A program made the position numbers and the translations under genes. From Delphinus delphis (Eukaryota > Chordata > Mammalia > Artiodactyla > Delphinidae): a stretch of DNA of 64,000 nucleotides. The DNA lies in NCBI RefSeq assembly GCF_949987515.2, contig NC_082692.2:87243488-87307487 (forward strand), given 5' to 3'. Positions 22,985-34,530 of this stretch are shown here, piece after piece. Below the pieces are notes generated by a model that did not search any database, was not told where the DNA came from, and worked only from the letters and a program-made list of their open reading frames with translations. The stretch's first letter is position 1. The number at the start of each line of letters is the position of its first letter.

Positions 22985-23465
22985 AATAGTGAAACACTGA
23001 AAGCTTTTACCCTAACATCAAGGACCAGAGAGGGAAGCCCACTTCACCACTGGTGTTCAACTCTCCACTAGAAGTTCTAGTCAGAGCAATTAGGCAGTAA
23101 AATAAGACAAAAGGCATCCACACTGGAAAGGAAGAAGTAAGACCATCTTTTTTCACAAGTGACATGATTCTATATAGGGAAAATCCTAAAAACTTCACAC
23201 ATACACACAAAACCTATTAGAGATAATAAATTCAGCAAAGTTGATGGGTACAAGATCAGTATGTAAAAATCAGTTATATCTCTACACACTAGCAATGAAC
23301 AATCTGAAAAGGAAATTAAGAAAATTCCATTACAACAGCATCAGAAAGAATAAAATGCTTGAGAATAAATTTAACCAAGGGGGTATAAGACTTGTACACT
23401 GAAAACTAAAAAAAATTGCTGAAAGAAATTGAAGAGGACACAAATAAATAGAAATTTCCCTGAAA
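22985..23465 (+). mobile_element. Old L1 ORF2 fragment (reverse transcriptase region)
   Basis: Sense L1M ORF2 text: TGGTGTTCAACTCTCCACTAG and AGAAGTTCTAGTCAGAGCAATTAG, then ACATGATTCTATATAGGG (downstream of the RT active-site segment), CACACTAGCAATGAACAATCTG and AAACTAAAAAAAATTGCTG. Many substitutions and stops. It is a dead fragment truncated at both ends. Confidence 0.85.
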
Positions 23466-24239
23466 TTCTACTCAACACATAGTTTCACTGTTAAAAGTTT
23501 GGTATATATTATTTTAGACCTTTTTCTATTTAGTGTCAATTATGGTTCTTGGTTGCAAGCAATAGAAACTGTCACACTGTGTGATATATGGCTTTTTTAC
23601 TTTACGTCTCCGAGTTTTACCTTACATATCCGGTAAATGAAAATAATATCAGGACATACTGCACTGGTTATTGTGAGAAGTAAAGGAGCTACAGCATACA
23701 AAATATATAAAACAGTATCTATTACAAAGAAAGAGGTTAATACCTATTTGTTACTATTATTATTTTCATATTTTAATTATTGTTGTTATAAGTGGTTTTC
23801 AAAATCAAGTGTAGCTTATTATGCAAAACTCTCTATTATAGATGGCCTCACATTACATCCTAACTTACCACTCCCAAGTCAAAAAATTATTTTCCTCTCT
23901 TGTAAGAATACTTTCCTTACTTTTATTCAATCTGACTTGTTAATTTTCTTCATCTGTACTTTAACTTACAAAGAAAATATTTTTCTTCAATGCCATTTCC
24001 TTCTATCAGCAAATCCAACTCAAAAATTTATATAAAGCCTACTTAAGTCTCAACACTTCTACCACACATGCTCTGATCACAATGGCCCCTGATAGCCATC
24101 TAGTGGCGATAATATGTGTGTTAGATTGCATTATTCTTCAAAGTGTTCGCCTTTCAGTAAGAGACCCCACTCTACAGGAGGCTTTCTTACACAAGGCTAT
24201 ATGACTTGCTCGAGCCAATGGAAAGCAAGTGGAAGTGAC
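23466..24239. other. AT-rich DNA, no gene recognised
   Basis: The 132-codon open frame at 23637-24035 is low in complexity and has no motif. I treat it as chance. Confidence 0.4.
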
Positions 24240-24370
24240 ATGTATTACTGATTCTGGTGATGGTTGCACAACTTTATGAACATACTAAAAACTGTAAATT
24301 ATATGTGTTAAATGAGTAAATTCTATGGTATGTGGATTATATCTCAACAAATCTGTTACAAAAATACAGT
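24240..24370 (+). mobile_element. L1M 3' UTR fragment
   Basis: GGTGATGGTTGCACAACTTTATGAACATACTAAAAACTG, then ATGGTATGTGGATTATATCTCAACAAA, is the sense L1M 3' terminus. Confidence 0.8.
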
Positions 24371-25635
24371 ACAATAGATATACAATACTAAAATACAATA
24401 AAATTTAATATACTTAAAGTAGAATTAATGAGAAGAGATGATAAAATAAATATTTTAGATTGTAAAAAAGTATGTGAAATATTTCTATGAAGAAAAGCCA
24501 CATGGAAGACATAATTAATGTTTGTGAAGTTTCTGAGGTACTCGTTCTAATTTCTGTAAGTTATATAGAAAACATTATCAACATAACAGTTGATATTAAA
24601 CATGTCATATCAATATAATAGTATTGGTTTGGATTAAGTTCATCTATGAGTGACAGAAACCCCTAAATAATGGTGGCATAAACATTACTGAAATATACAC
24701 TTCTCTGATATAAATGCAGGTAATCTACGACAGGTAAGTTGGCACAAAGAGCACCAGGAATCCAGGTGCCCTTTAATTTGTTGTTTCATCATCCTCAACT
24801 CTTGCCTTCTACCTCATACTACAAGATGGCTGCTCCAACTCCATCATACCCACAGTTTGGCCCCAAGAAGACAAGAAAGGGCAGGAGAGGGGCATGCCGC
24901 CTTCTTTAGTGATGTTACCCAAAAGCTACACAAACGTCTTCCATTTATTCAAATTACCATACCAAACTGAAAGAGATACTTGGAGTTTTTATTTTGTTCA
25001 GCAAAGAGCCCAGATCACATTAGGGGTTTTATACTAGAGAAACAAGGCAGAATTCCTGTTTGGTGACAACCTGTGGTCTCTGCTCAAACAACCAAAAGGC
25101 AGAATGCCCAGAAATGCTCCACGAATAATTTCATTATGCTCCAGGGCAAAAGCCATTTACAGAAATCCTGTTCTTTACATCAGCCTCTATTCTAAATATT
25201 TTGTGAACATTAGTGCATCTCATTTAGGGAGAACAAGCAGTTTCATGCAGGGTCACAAATAAAACAAGGAACAAGAAGAAAAATGAGGAGTCCCTGTGCT
25301 GGGTGACACTCAACTCCGTATGGGGAAGGTAAGTGGGAAGGAGGGGTCCTGGCACACTGACAAGCATTGCCCTGCTGAATGTGATAATTAGCTCACAGTT
25401 ACCACTTATTAAAACATGTGGAATCATGAGTCTACAATTAAAAGATATTCCAACTATTTAAGAGAGGCCAGATATCTGAATTTTTATTGAAATCTGGATT
25501 TTATAGGGAATCACCTTTTTCTGAATTTTGTTTAAAAACGACATGCAGCTTGCCTGTCGACCACCAATTTGAGATATCTGGCTGAGAACAGTGAGATAAT
25601 GTATCAGCTGCTGAAAAAAGGATGGCCCATCAGAC
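24371..25635. other. Unique-looking DNA, possible old repeat at 24630-24920
   Basis: The stretch TGAGTGACAGAAACCCC, followed by GGTGGCATAAAC and GGTGCCCTTTAATTTG, resembles an old mammalian interspersed repeat I cannot name. The rest has no landmark and no coding signal. Confidence 0.35.
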
Positions 25636-26180
25636 TCTGAAAGTAACGCCTGTGCTGAGAATTATTATAAAGGGTGGTGACAATGAGGCGGGACTTATCA
25701 TCATTACCGACTTATTGAGTATGAGAATGTTTATTGAGCATTTCCGTTGGCAGGTATTGCACTCAACCCTTTTCACGTTCATTATCTTGCTTACACAAAA
25801 ATCTTGTGTTGGGCTTCCCTGGTGGCACAGTGGTTGAGAGTCTACCTGCCGATGCAGGGGACACAGCTTCGTGCCCCGGTACAGGAAGATCCCACATGCC
25901 ACGGAGCAGCTGGGCCCGTGAGCCATGGCTGCTGAGCCTGCACGTCGGAGCCTGGCTTTGCAACGGGAGAGGCCACAACAGTGAGAGGCCCACGTACTGC
26001 CAAAAAAAAAAAAAAAAAAAAAAGTCTTGTGTTATTTCTTTTTTTTTAAAGGGGAGTGGATGGAAATTGTGGGCTATATATCTTTAGTAACAGACCCAGG
26101 GTCACACAGCTGGTAAGGGAAATAGTTGGGACTTCAATCTGGCCCTGTCAGATATCCAAACCCATGTCCTTAATCCTCAT
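25636..26180 (-). mobile_element. MIR SINE, antisense, split by a younger SINE
   Basis: The left part (25725-25810) has TTATTGAGCATTTCCGTTGGC and AACCCTTTTCACGTTCATTATC. The right part (26090-26175) has CCAGGGTCACACAGCTGGTAAGG and CATGTCCTTAATCC. The CHR SINE at 25811 sits between them. Confidence 0.75.
25811..26020 (+). mobile_element. CHR-type SINE, short form
   Basis: It starts GGGCTTCCCTGGTGGCACAG, with B box CTTCGTGCCCC and 3' end GAGAGGCCACAACAGTGAGAGGCC, then a run of about 22 A. TCTTGTGTT lies at both edges as a target-site duplication. It lies inside an older MIR. Confidence 0.96.
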
Positions 26181-26195
26181 TTAATATCATATGAA

Positions 26196-26545
26196 GGGAC
26201 TTCCCTGGTGGCACAGTGGTTAGGAATCCACCTGCCAATGCAGGGGACACGGGTTCAATCCCCTGGTCTGGGAAGATCCCACGTTCCATGTAGCAACTAA
26301 GCCTGTGCACAGCAACTACGGACCCTGTGCTCTAGAGCCCGCGAGCCACAACTACTGAGCCCACGTGCCACAACTACTGAAGTCCGCATGCCTAGAGCCT
26401 GGCTCTGCAACAAAGGAAGCCACCACAAGGAGAAGCCCATACACTGCAACAAAGAGTAGCCTCCACTCGCCACAACTAGACAAAGCCCGCGCACAGCAAC
26501 GAAGACCCAACACAGCCCCCAAAAAAGATATAAAAATATCAAAAA
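26196..26545 (+). mobile_element. CHR-type SINE, long form
   Basis: Same head as the short form (GGGACTTCCCTGGTGGC) but it continues through CCACAACTACTGAGCCC, AGGAAGCCACCACAAGGAG, CAACAAAGAGTAGCC and AGCAACGAAGACCCAACACAG. The direct repeat ATATCATATG at 26184-26193 and 26552-26561 marks the insertion site. Confidence 0.96.
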
Positions 26546-26561
26546 ATATATATATCATATG

Positions 26562-27344
26562 CAATTTCTCTGCCTTTCCTGGAACAACATAGGGCAGGTT
26601 TGCCACAATATAAAAATAGAAATTTAAGTAGTGATGCAGAATCTCAGCATTTAAGCACAGAATCATCCTGTCAGAGAAACAGCACAGAAGATATAAGAGG
26701 AGGATAAGCCAAAGTCTGAAAAGCTTCCAGAGGACCTCCCTGCTCAAAATATCATACATTATCTTTAAACAACACCTGGAGGGCCCTCACACCATTTATC
26801 CCATTAAATGAAAGAAATTTTGACAGTTACCATTTTGTGGCTTGAAACCCACAGTGGAGATATGCAACTTATTTAGCACAGGTGTTTAACTGTGATAAAT
26901 TGGAGGAAGTCCCAGGATTCAGTGTCCTCAAACTAACACTACCTTCTAGGTAGAGCAGGGTACTGGCTTTCTGTCAACAAACTTGCTTGTAAAATTTCAA
27001 GGGTGGTGGCCTATAGGAGATACACAGGGGTAGATCAGGAGGTTGGGCATGTGTGGAGGGGACAGAATACTTAAACCTTCCCCACGATGACAAAATACTA
27101 TGGAGGATAAACAGGAAGACTTTGTGCTTATTATGTTTCTGAAAATCTACTTTTTTTTAATGCAACATTAAATACTAAAAACACGTGGGTATCTTAGTGA
27201 GAGACAGATTACATTGCCATTTTGCATGTTAAGGGAAATTTATGTTGACTGCTTTGGGCAAATCTATCTGCTCATGAAGAGTGCACAAATGTTTCTATGA
27301 TCTGCCACGAGAAATCAGTGCATGTTTTAGTTAATCAAACATGG
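26562..27344. other. Unique-looking DNA, no gene recognised
   Basis: No landmark found. The minus-strand open frame that reaches 26759 runs partly through the SINE and is not a gene. Confidence 0.4.
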
Positions 27345-28006
27345 AGTAACAGAGGGACTTCTGTTTCCAACTGATGTGAAGTAATTGGGACTAGAATTAT
27401 CTTCCCACCTGAAACAATGGAAAAACCAAATAAAATATATGAACCAATGCTTTTCAAAGACACTGAACATCAGGCAATGAAGGAAAGTGATTCTGGAAAG
27501 ATAGAAAAAAATGAGGCTAGCCCTACAATTGAACTAGCTAACTGACTTGAGAGTTTCCAAGCCACAATACAAGGAAGAACTGAGGCAGAACCTGGTGGAC
27601 TCCACAGGTGAAGAGACAGAGCTGAGAGTCTGGGGAGACCAAAGCTGCTAGAGTTGGTAGAGTACCAGGGAGGAGGGGTCTACACAGAGAGAGTATTCAG
27701 AGAACTGCAGGGAATCACTCTCAAGTATCCAGTAGTGGACTTATTTATGCTATGTGTGAGGAAACTATCAGAAACCCAGCAAAGATCACTTGAAAGGTGC
27801 ATAGCACCTTTATAGTGCATAGAACCCAGGCAGGGCCAAAAATAGTCTATTCTCTCGAGCCAGGTTGGGAAAACTCAAAATTCACAGGGCATTGGGTAGA
27901 GCAAATCAGAAGAGTCTTGCCCCAGTAGTGGGTAATAATTAACCCTGTTAAAAAAGGAAACTGAAAAAAAAAATTAAATGCTTTCCAAACAAGTGAATTG
28001 CATATC
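27345..28006 (+). mobile_element. HAL1-like element, 5' part
   Basis: CTTCCCACCTGAAACAATGGAAAAACC, then CTTTTCAAAGACACTGAACATCAGGCAATGAAGG, matches the 5' part of HAL1 ('half-L1', a non-autonomous LINE with ORF1 but no RT). The element is cut at 28020 by the large L1 and resumes after 35125. Confidence 0.6.
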
Positions 28007-28020
28007 AAAAAATGCTTAAG
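28007..28020. repeat. Target-site duplication, left copy
   Basis: AAAAAATGCTTAAG here matches AAAAAAAGCTTAAG ending at 35125 with one mismatch. The A-rich start fits the usual L1 endonuclease target (TTTT/A on the other strand). Confidence 0.8.
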
Positions 28021-28030
28021 GGAGGAGCTT

Positions 28031-28041
28031 CAAGATGGCGG
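28031..28041 (+). promoter_or_regulatory. YY1-like site at L1 start
   Basis: CAAGATGGCGG begins 11 bases into the element. It fits the YY1 core (AAGATGGCGGC-like) and lies where human L1 has its YY1 site, which sets the transcription start. Function in this copy is inferred. Confidence 0.7.
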
Positions 28042-29444
28042 AAGAGTAACACGCGATCACCTTCCTCCCCACAAATATATCAGAAATACATCTACATGTG
28101 GAACAACTCCTACAGGACACCTACTGAACACTGGCAGAAGACCTCAGACCTCCCAAAAGGCAAGAAACCCCCCACGTACCTGGGTAGGGCAAAAGAAAAA
28201 AGAATAAACAGAGACAAAAGGATAGGGACGGGACCTGCACCAGTGGGAGGGAGCGGTGAAGGAGGAAAGGTTTCCACACACTAGGAAGCCCCTTCACGGG
28301 CAGAGACTGCGGGTGGCGGAGGGGGAAGCTTCGGAGCCGCGGAAGAGAGCACAGCAACAGGGGTGCGGAGGGCAAAGTGGGGAGATTCCCGCACAGAGGA
28401 TTGGTGCCGACCGGCACTCACCAGCGCGAGAGGCTCCTCAGCTCACCTGCCGGGGCGGGCGGGGGCTGTGAGCTGAGGCTCAGGCTTCGGAGTTTGGATT
28501 GCAGGGAGAGGACTGGGGTTGGCAGCGTGAACACAGCTTGAAGGGGGCTAGTGAGCCACAGCTGGCCGGGAGGAAGTCCGGGAAAAAGTCTGGACCTGCC
28601 AAAGAGACAAGAGACTTTTTCTTGCCTCTTTGTTTCCTGGTGCGCGAGGAGAGAGGATTCAGAGCGCCGCTTAAAGGAGCTCCAGAGACGGGCGCGAGCC
28701 GCGGCCATCAGCGCGGACACCAGAGACGAGCATGAGAAGCTAAGGCTGGTGCTGCCACCACCAGGAAGCCTGTGAGGAAGCCCAGGTCACTCTCCACACC
28801 TCCCTTCCGGGGAGCCTGTGCAGCCCGCCACTGCCAGGGTCCCGTGATCCAGGGACAACTTCCTCGGGAGAACGCACAGCGCTCCCCAGGCTGGTGCAAC
28901 GTCACGCCGGCCTCTGCCGCCGCAGGCTCGCCCCGCACTCCGTACCCCTCCCTCCCCCAGCCTGAGTGAGCCAGAGCCCCTGAATCAGTGGCTCCTTTAA
29001 CCCTGTCCTGTCTGAGCGAAGAACAGATGCCCTCAGGTGACCTACACGCAGAGGCGGGGCCAAATCCAAAGCTGAAGGCCGGGAGCTGTGCGAACAAAGA
29101 AGAGAAAGGGAAATCTCTCCCAGCAGCTTCAGGAGCAGCGGATTAAATCTCCACAATCAACTTGATGTACCCTGCATCTGTGGAATACCTGAATAGACAA
29201 CGAATCATCCCAAATTGAGGAGGTGGACTTTGGGAGCAACGATATATATATTCTGTTCCCTTTTTCTCTTTTTGTGAGTGTGTATGTGTATGCTTCTGTG
29301 TGTGATTTTGTCTGTATAGCTTTGCTTTTACCATTTGTCCTAGGGTTCTGTCTGTCCATTTGTTTTGTTTTGTTTTTTTTCCTTAAAAATATTATTTTGT
29401 TAATAATTATTTTTTGTTTTAATAACTTTATTTTACTTTATTTT

Positions 29445-29482
29445 ATTTAATCTTCTTCTTTCTTTCTTTCTTTCTTTTCCTC
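29445..29482. repeat. TTTC-rich patch in the L1 5' UTR
   Basis: TTCTTTCTTTCTTTCTTTC at about 29456-29475, preceded by a T-rich, ATTTTA-rich stretch from 29367. This T-rich block lies at the 3' end of the GC-rich region. Confidence 0.8.
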
Positions 29483-29994
29483 CCTTTTATTCTGAGCCAT
29501 GTGGATGAAAGGCTCTTGGTGCTGAAGCCAGGAGTCAGTGCTGTGCCTCTGAGGTGGGAGAGCCAAGTTCAAGACACTGGTCCACAAGAGACATCCCAGA
29601 TCCATAAAATATCAAATGGTGAAAATCTCCCAGAGATCTCCATCTCAACACCAAGACCCAGCTTCACTCAACGACCAGCAAGCTACAGTGCTGGGCACCG
29701 TATGCCAAACAACTAGCAAGACAGGAACACAACCCCACCAATTAGCAGAGAGGCTGCCTAAAATCATAATAAGGCCAAAGACACCCCAAAACACACCACC
29801 AGACGTGGACCTGCCCACCAGAAAGACAAGATCCAGCCTCATCCACCAGAACACAGGCACTAGTCCCCTCCACCAGGAAGCCTACACAACCCACTGAACT
29901 GACCTTAGCCACTGGGGACAGACACTAAAAACAATGGAAACTACAAACCTGCAGCCTGCGTAAAGGAGACCTCAAACACAGTAAGTTAAGCAAA

Positions 29995-30859
29995 ATGAGA
30001 GGACAGAAAAACACAGCAGATGAAGGAGCAAGATAAAAACCCACCAGACCTAACAAATGAAGAGGAAATAGGCAGTCTACCTGAAAAAGAATTCAGAATA
30101 ATGATAGTAAAGATGATCCAAAATCTTGGAAATATAATGGAGAAAATACAAGAAACTTTTAACAAGGACCTAGAAGAACTAAAGAGCAAACAGTGATGAA
30201 CAACACAATAAATGAAATTAAAAATTCTCCAGAAGGGATTAATAACAGAAGAACAGATAAGTGACCTGGAAGATAAAATAGTGGAAATAACTACCACAGA
30301 GGAGAATAAAGACAAAACAATGAAAAGAATTGAAGACAGTCTCAGAGACTTCTTGGACAACATTAAACATGCCAACATTCGAATTATAGGGGTCACAGAA
30401 AAAGAGAAAAAGAAAGGGACTGAGAAAATATTTGAAGAGATTATAGTTGAAAACTTCCCTGAATTGGGAAGGAAATAGTTACTCAAGTCCAGGAAGCACA
30501 GAGAGTCCCGTACAGGATAAATCCAAGGAGAAACATGCCAAGACACATATTAATCAAACTATCAAAAATTAAATACAAAGAACAAATATTAAAAGCAGCA
30601 AGGGAAAAAGAACAAATAACACATAAAGGAATCCCCATAAGGTTAAACGCTGATCTTTCAGCAGAAACTCTTCAAGCCAGAAGGGAGTGGCAAGACATAT
30701 TTAAGGTGATAAAGGAGAAAAACCTACAACCAAGATTACCCAGCAAGGATCTCTTTCAGATTTGACGGAGAAATTAAAAGCTTTACAGAGAGGCAAAAGC
30801 TAAGAGAATTCACCAACACCAAACCAGCTTTACAACAAATGCTAAAGGAACTTCTCTAG
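29995..30859 (+). pseudogene. L1 ORF1 (RNA-binding protein) pseudogene
   Basis: ORF1p normally forms coiled-coil trimers and coats L1 RNA. Here the ATG at 29995 runs only 13 codons because a 2-nt deletion near 30013 shifts the frame. The main frame (30020 onward) stops at TGA 30194. It then resumes with a heptad-like, charge-rich segment at 30212-30475 (DLEDKIVEI, RIEDSLRDF), including RIIGV and the KIFEEIIVENFP part of the RRM region, and ends at TAG 30476. The C-terminal domain follows in another frame (30535-30762: RHILIKLSKIKYKE, LSAETLQARREWQDIF), and the last segment shifts again. The ORF1 end is TAG 30857. Confidence 0.9.
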
Positions 30860-30917
30860 GCAGGAAACACAAGAGAAGGAAAAGACATACAATAATAAAC
30901 CAAAAACAATTAAGAAA

Positions 30918-31937
30918 ATGGTAATAGGAACATACATATCGATAGTTACCTTAAATGTAAATGGATTAAATGCTCCAACCAAAAGATATAGACTGGCTGA
31001 ATGGATACAAAAACAAGGCCTGTATATATGCTGTCTACCAGAGATCCACTTCAGACCTAGGGACACATATAGACTGAAAGTGAGGGGATGGAAAAAGATA
31101 TTCCATGCAAATGGAAATCAAAAGAAAGCTGGAGTAGCAATTCTCATATCAGACAAAATAAACTTTAAAATAAAGTCTATCACAAGAGACAAAGAAGGAC
31201 ACTACATAATGATCAAGGGATCAATCCGGGAAAAAGATATAACAATTGTAAATATTTATGCACCCAACATAGGAGCACCTCAATACATAAGGCAAATACT
31301 AACAGCCATAAAAGGGGAAATTGACAGTAACACAATCATAGTAGGTGACTTTAACACCCCAATTTCACCAATGGACAGATCATCCAAAATGAAAATAAAT
31401 AAGGAAACACAAGCTTTAAATGATACATTAAACCAGATGGACTTAATTGATATTTATAGGACATTCCATCCAAAAACAACAGAATACACATTCTTCTCAA
31501 GTGCTCATGGAACGTTCTCCGGGATAGATCATATCTTGGGTCACAAATCAAGCCTTGGTAAATTTAAGAAAATTGAAATTGTATCAAGTATCTTTTCTGA
31601 CCACAACCCTATGAGACTAGATATCAATTACAGGAAAAAAACTGTAAAAAATACAAACACATGGAGGCTAAACAACACACTACTTAATAACCAAGAGATC
31701 ACTGAAGAAATCAAAGAGGAAATCAAAAAATACCTAGAAACAAATGACAATGGAGACACGACGACCCAAAACCCATGGGATGCAGCAAAAGCAGTTCTAA
31801 GAGAGAATTTTATAGCTATGCAAGCCTACCCTAAGAAACAAGAAACATCTCAAATAAACAACCTAAACTTACACCTAAAGCAATTAGAGAAAGAAGAACA
31901 AAAGATCCCCAAAGTTAGCAGAGAAAAGAAATCATAA
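30918..31937 (+). pseudogene. L1 ORF2, endonuclease domain (open 339 codons)
   Basis: This is the N-terminal part of ORF2p, an AP-endonuclease-like domain that nicks target DNA. Start ATG 30918 lies 58 bp after the ORF1 stop. Residues known to matter in the L1 endonuclease are all present: N13 (TLNVNG), E42 (LPEIH), Y114 (YAPN), D144 and N146 (GDFN), T191, D204 (GIDHI) and S227-D228-H229 (SDH). The glutamate motif reads PEIH in place of the usual QETH. The frame ends at TAA 31935 after a probable 1-nt deletion near 31920, so no reverse transcriptase is joined to it. Confidence 0.92.
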
Positions 31938-33478
31938 AGGTCAGATCAAAAATAAATGAAAAAGAAATGAGGGAAACGATAGCAAAGATCAATAAAACTA
32001 AAAGCTGGTTCTTTGAGAAGATAAACAAAATTGATAAACCCTTAGCCAGACACATCAAGAAAAAAAGGGAGAGGACTCAAATCAAAAGAATTAGAAATGA
32101 AAAAGGAGAAGTAACAACTGACACTGCAGAAATACAAAGGATCATGAGAGATTACTACAAGCAACTATATGCCAATAAAATGGACAACCTGGAAGAAATG
32201 GACAAATTCTTGGAAAAGCACAACCTTCCGAAAATGAACCAGGAAGAAATAGAAGATATAAACAGACCAATCACAAGCACTGAAATTGAAACTGTGATTA
32301 AAAATCTTCCAACAAACAAAAGCCCAGGACCAGATGACTTCACAGGCGAATTCTATCAAACATTTAGAGAAGAGCTAACACCTATCCTTCTCAAACTCTT
32401 CCAAAATATAACAGAGGAAGGAACACTCCCAAACTCACTCTATGAGGCCACCATCACCCTGATACCAAAACCAGACAAAGATGTCACAACGAAAGAAAAC
32501 TACAGGCCAATATTACTGATGAACATAGATGCAAAAATCCTCAACAAAATACTAGCAAACAGAATCCAACAGCACACTAAAAGGACGGTACACTATGGTC
32601 AGGTGGGGTTTATCCCAGGAAAGCAAGGATTCTTCAATATACGCAAATCAATCAACGTGATACACCATGTTAACAAATTGAAGGAGAAAAACCATATGAT
32701 CATCTCAATAGATGCAGAGAAAGCTTTTGACAAAATTCAACCCCCATTTATGAAAAAAACCCTCCAGAAAGTAGGCATAGAGGGAACTTTCCTCAACATA
32801 ATAAAGGCCATATAGGACAAACCCACAGCCAACATCATACTCAATGGTGAAAAACTGAAACCATTTCCACTAAGATCAGGAACAAGACAAGGTTGCCCAC
32901 TCTAACCACTCTTATTCAACATAGTTTTGGAAGTTTTAGCCACAGAAATCAGAGAAGAAAAAGAAATAAAAGGAATCCAAATCGGAAAAGAAGAAGTAAA
33001 ACTGTCACTGTTTGCAGATGACATGATACTATAAATAGAGAATCCTAAAGATGCTACCAGAAAACTACTAGAGCTAATCAATGAATTTGGTAAAGTAGCA
33101 GGATACAAAATTAATGCACAGAAATCTCTTGCATTCCTATACACTAATGATGAATAATCTGAAAGTGAAATTAAGAAAACACTCCCATTTACCATTGCAA
33201 CAAAAAGAAAAAAATATCTAGGAATAAACCTACCTAAGGAGACAAAAGATCTCTATGCATAAAATTATAAGACACTGATGAAAGGAATTAAAGATGATAC
33301 AAATAGATGGAGAGATATACCATGTTCTTGGATTGGAAGAATCAACATTGTGAAAATGACTCTACTACACAAAGTAACCTACAGATTTAATGCAATCCCT
33401 ATCAAACTACCAATGGCATTTTTCACAGAACTAGAAAAAAAAAAATCACAAGTTGTATGGAAACACAAAAGATCCTGA
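31938..33478 (+). pseudogene. L1 ORF2, reverse transcriptase domain, broken
   Basis: In another frame from the endonuclease, 31967-32812 holds the Z and finger regions ([55 protein letters not shown]). In-frame stops follow at TAG 32813, TAA 32903, TAA 33032, TAA 33155, TAA 33260 and TGA 33476. The RT catalytic motif FADD is visible at 33011-33022, but it lies in a 42-codon island between two stops. The segment 33278-33475 has [14 protein letters not shown] and [10 protein letters not shown] of the thumb. Confidence 0.93.
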
Positions 33479-34530
33479 ATAGCCAAAGCAATCTTGAGAA
33501 TGAAAAATGGAGCTGGAGGAATCAGACTCCCTGACTTCAGACTCTATTACAACGCTACAGTAATCAAGACAGTATGGTACTGGCACAAAAACAGAAATAT
33601 AAATCAATGGAACAGGATAGAAAGCCCAGAGATAAACCCACTCCCATATGGTCACCCTATCTTTGATAAAGGAGGCAAAAATATACAGTTGAGAAAAGAC
33701 AGCCTCTTCAATAAGTGGTGCTGGGAAAACTGGACAGCTACATGTAAAAGAATGAAATTAGAACACTCCCTAACACCATACATGAAAATAAAGTCAAAAT
33801 GGATTAAAGACCTAAATATAAGGCCAGACAGTATAAAACTCTTAGAGGAAAACATAGGCAGAACACTCTATGACATGAATCACAGCAAGATCCTTTTTGA
33901 CCCACTGCCTAGAGAAATGAAAATAAAAACAAAAATAAACAAATGGGACCTAATGAAACTTAAAAGCTTTTGCACAGCAAAGGAAACCATAAACAAGATG
34001 AAAAGACAACCCTCAGAATGGGAGAAAATATTTGCAAATGAAACAACTGACAAAGGATTAATCTCCAAAATTTACAAGCAGCTTATGCAGCTCAATATTA
34101 AAAACACAAACAACCCAATCCAAAAATGGGCAGAAGACCTAAATAGACATTTCTCCAAAGAAGATATACAGATTGCCAACAAACACATGAAAGAATGCTC
34201 AACATCATTAATCATTAGATAAATGCAAATCAAGACTACAATGAGATATCATGTCACACCGGTCAGAATGGCCATCATCAAAAAATCTACAAACAATAAA
34301 TGCTGGAGAGGGTGTGGAGAAAGGGAGCGCTCTTGCACTGTTGGTGGGAGTGTAAATTGATACAGCCACTATGGAGAACAGTATTGAGGTTCCTTAAAAA
34401 AGTAAAAATAGAACTACCATATGACCCAGCAATCCCACTACTGGGCATATACCATGAGAAAACCATAATTCAAAAAGAGTCATGTACCAAAATGATCATT
34501 GCAGCTCTATTTACAATTGCCAGGACATAG
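33479..34530 (+). pseudogene. L1 ORF2, C-terminal domain, broken
   Basis: The open part 33494-34219 contains [19 protein letters not shown] and NRHFSKEDI, typical of the ORF2 C-terminal half. A stop (TAA 34220) and a frameshift near 34325 separate it from 34300-34527. That last stretch has a remnant of the cysteine-rich knuckle (HCWWECK) and [15 protein letters not shown], and ends at TAG 34528 where a tryptophan codon would be expected. Confidence 0.92.

Larger units (their letters stand above)
28021..29994 (+). promoter_or_regulatory. L1 5' UTR with internal promoter
   Basis: About 2 kb upstream of ORF1. It begins two to three bases from the target-site duplication, so it is probably complete. 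Bases 28230-29110 are GC- and CpG-rich, unlike the AT-rich surroundings. The L1 5' UTR is known to act as an RNA polymerase II promoter. Open frames in it (for example 28499-28775 and 28708-29156) reflect GC content, not proteins. Confidence 0.8.

Noticed and set aside
25734..26087. Open frames ending in long lysine or phenylalanine runs near SINEs (also at 47853-48194, 52641-53165 and 62741-63028)
   Set aside because: They are the SINE body plus its A or T tail read as codons. The same peptides recur at every copy.
28007..29156. Several GC-rich open frames upstream of L1 ORF1 as host exons or an L1 ORF0
   Set aside because: They overlap each other in different frames and strands within the L1 5' UTR. 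CpG content explains them. I cannot align any with a known ORF0.
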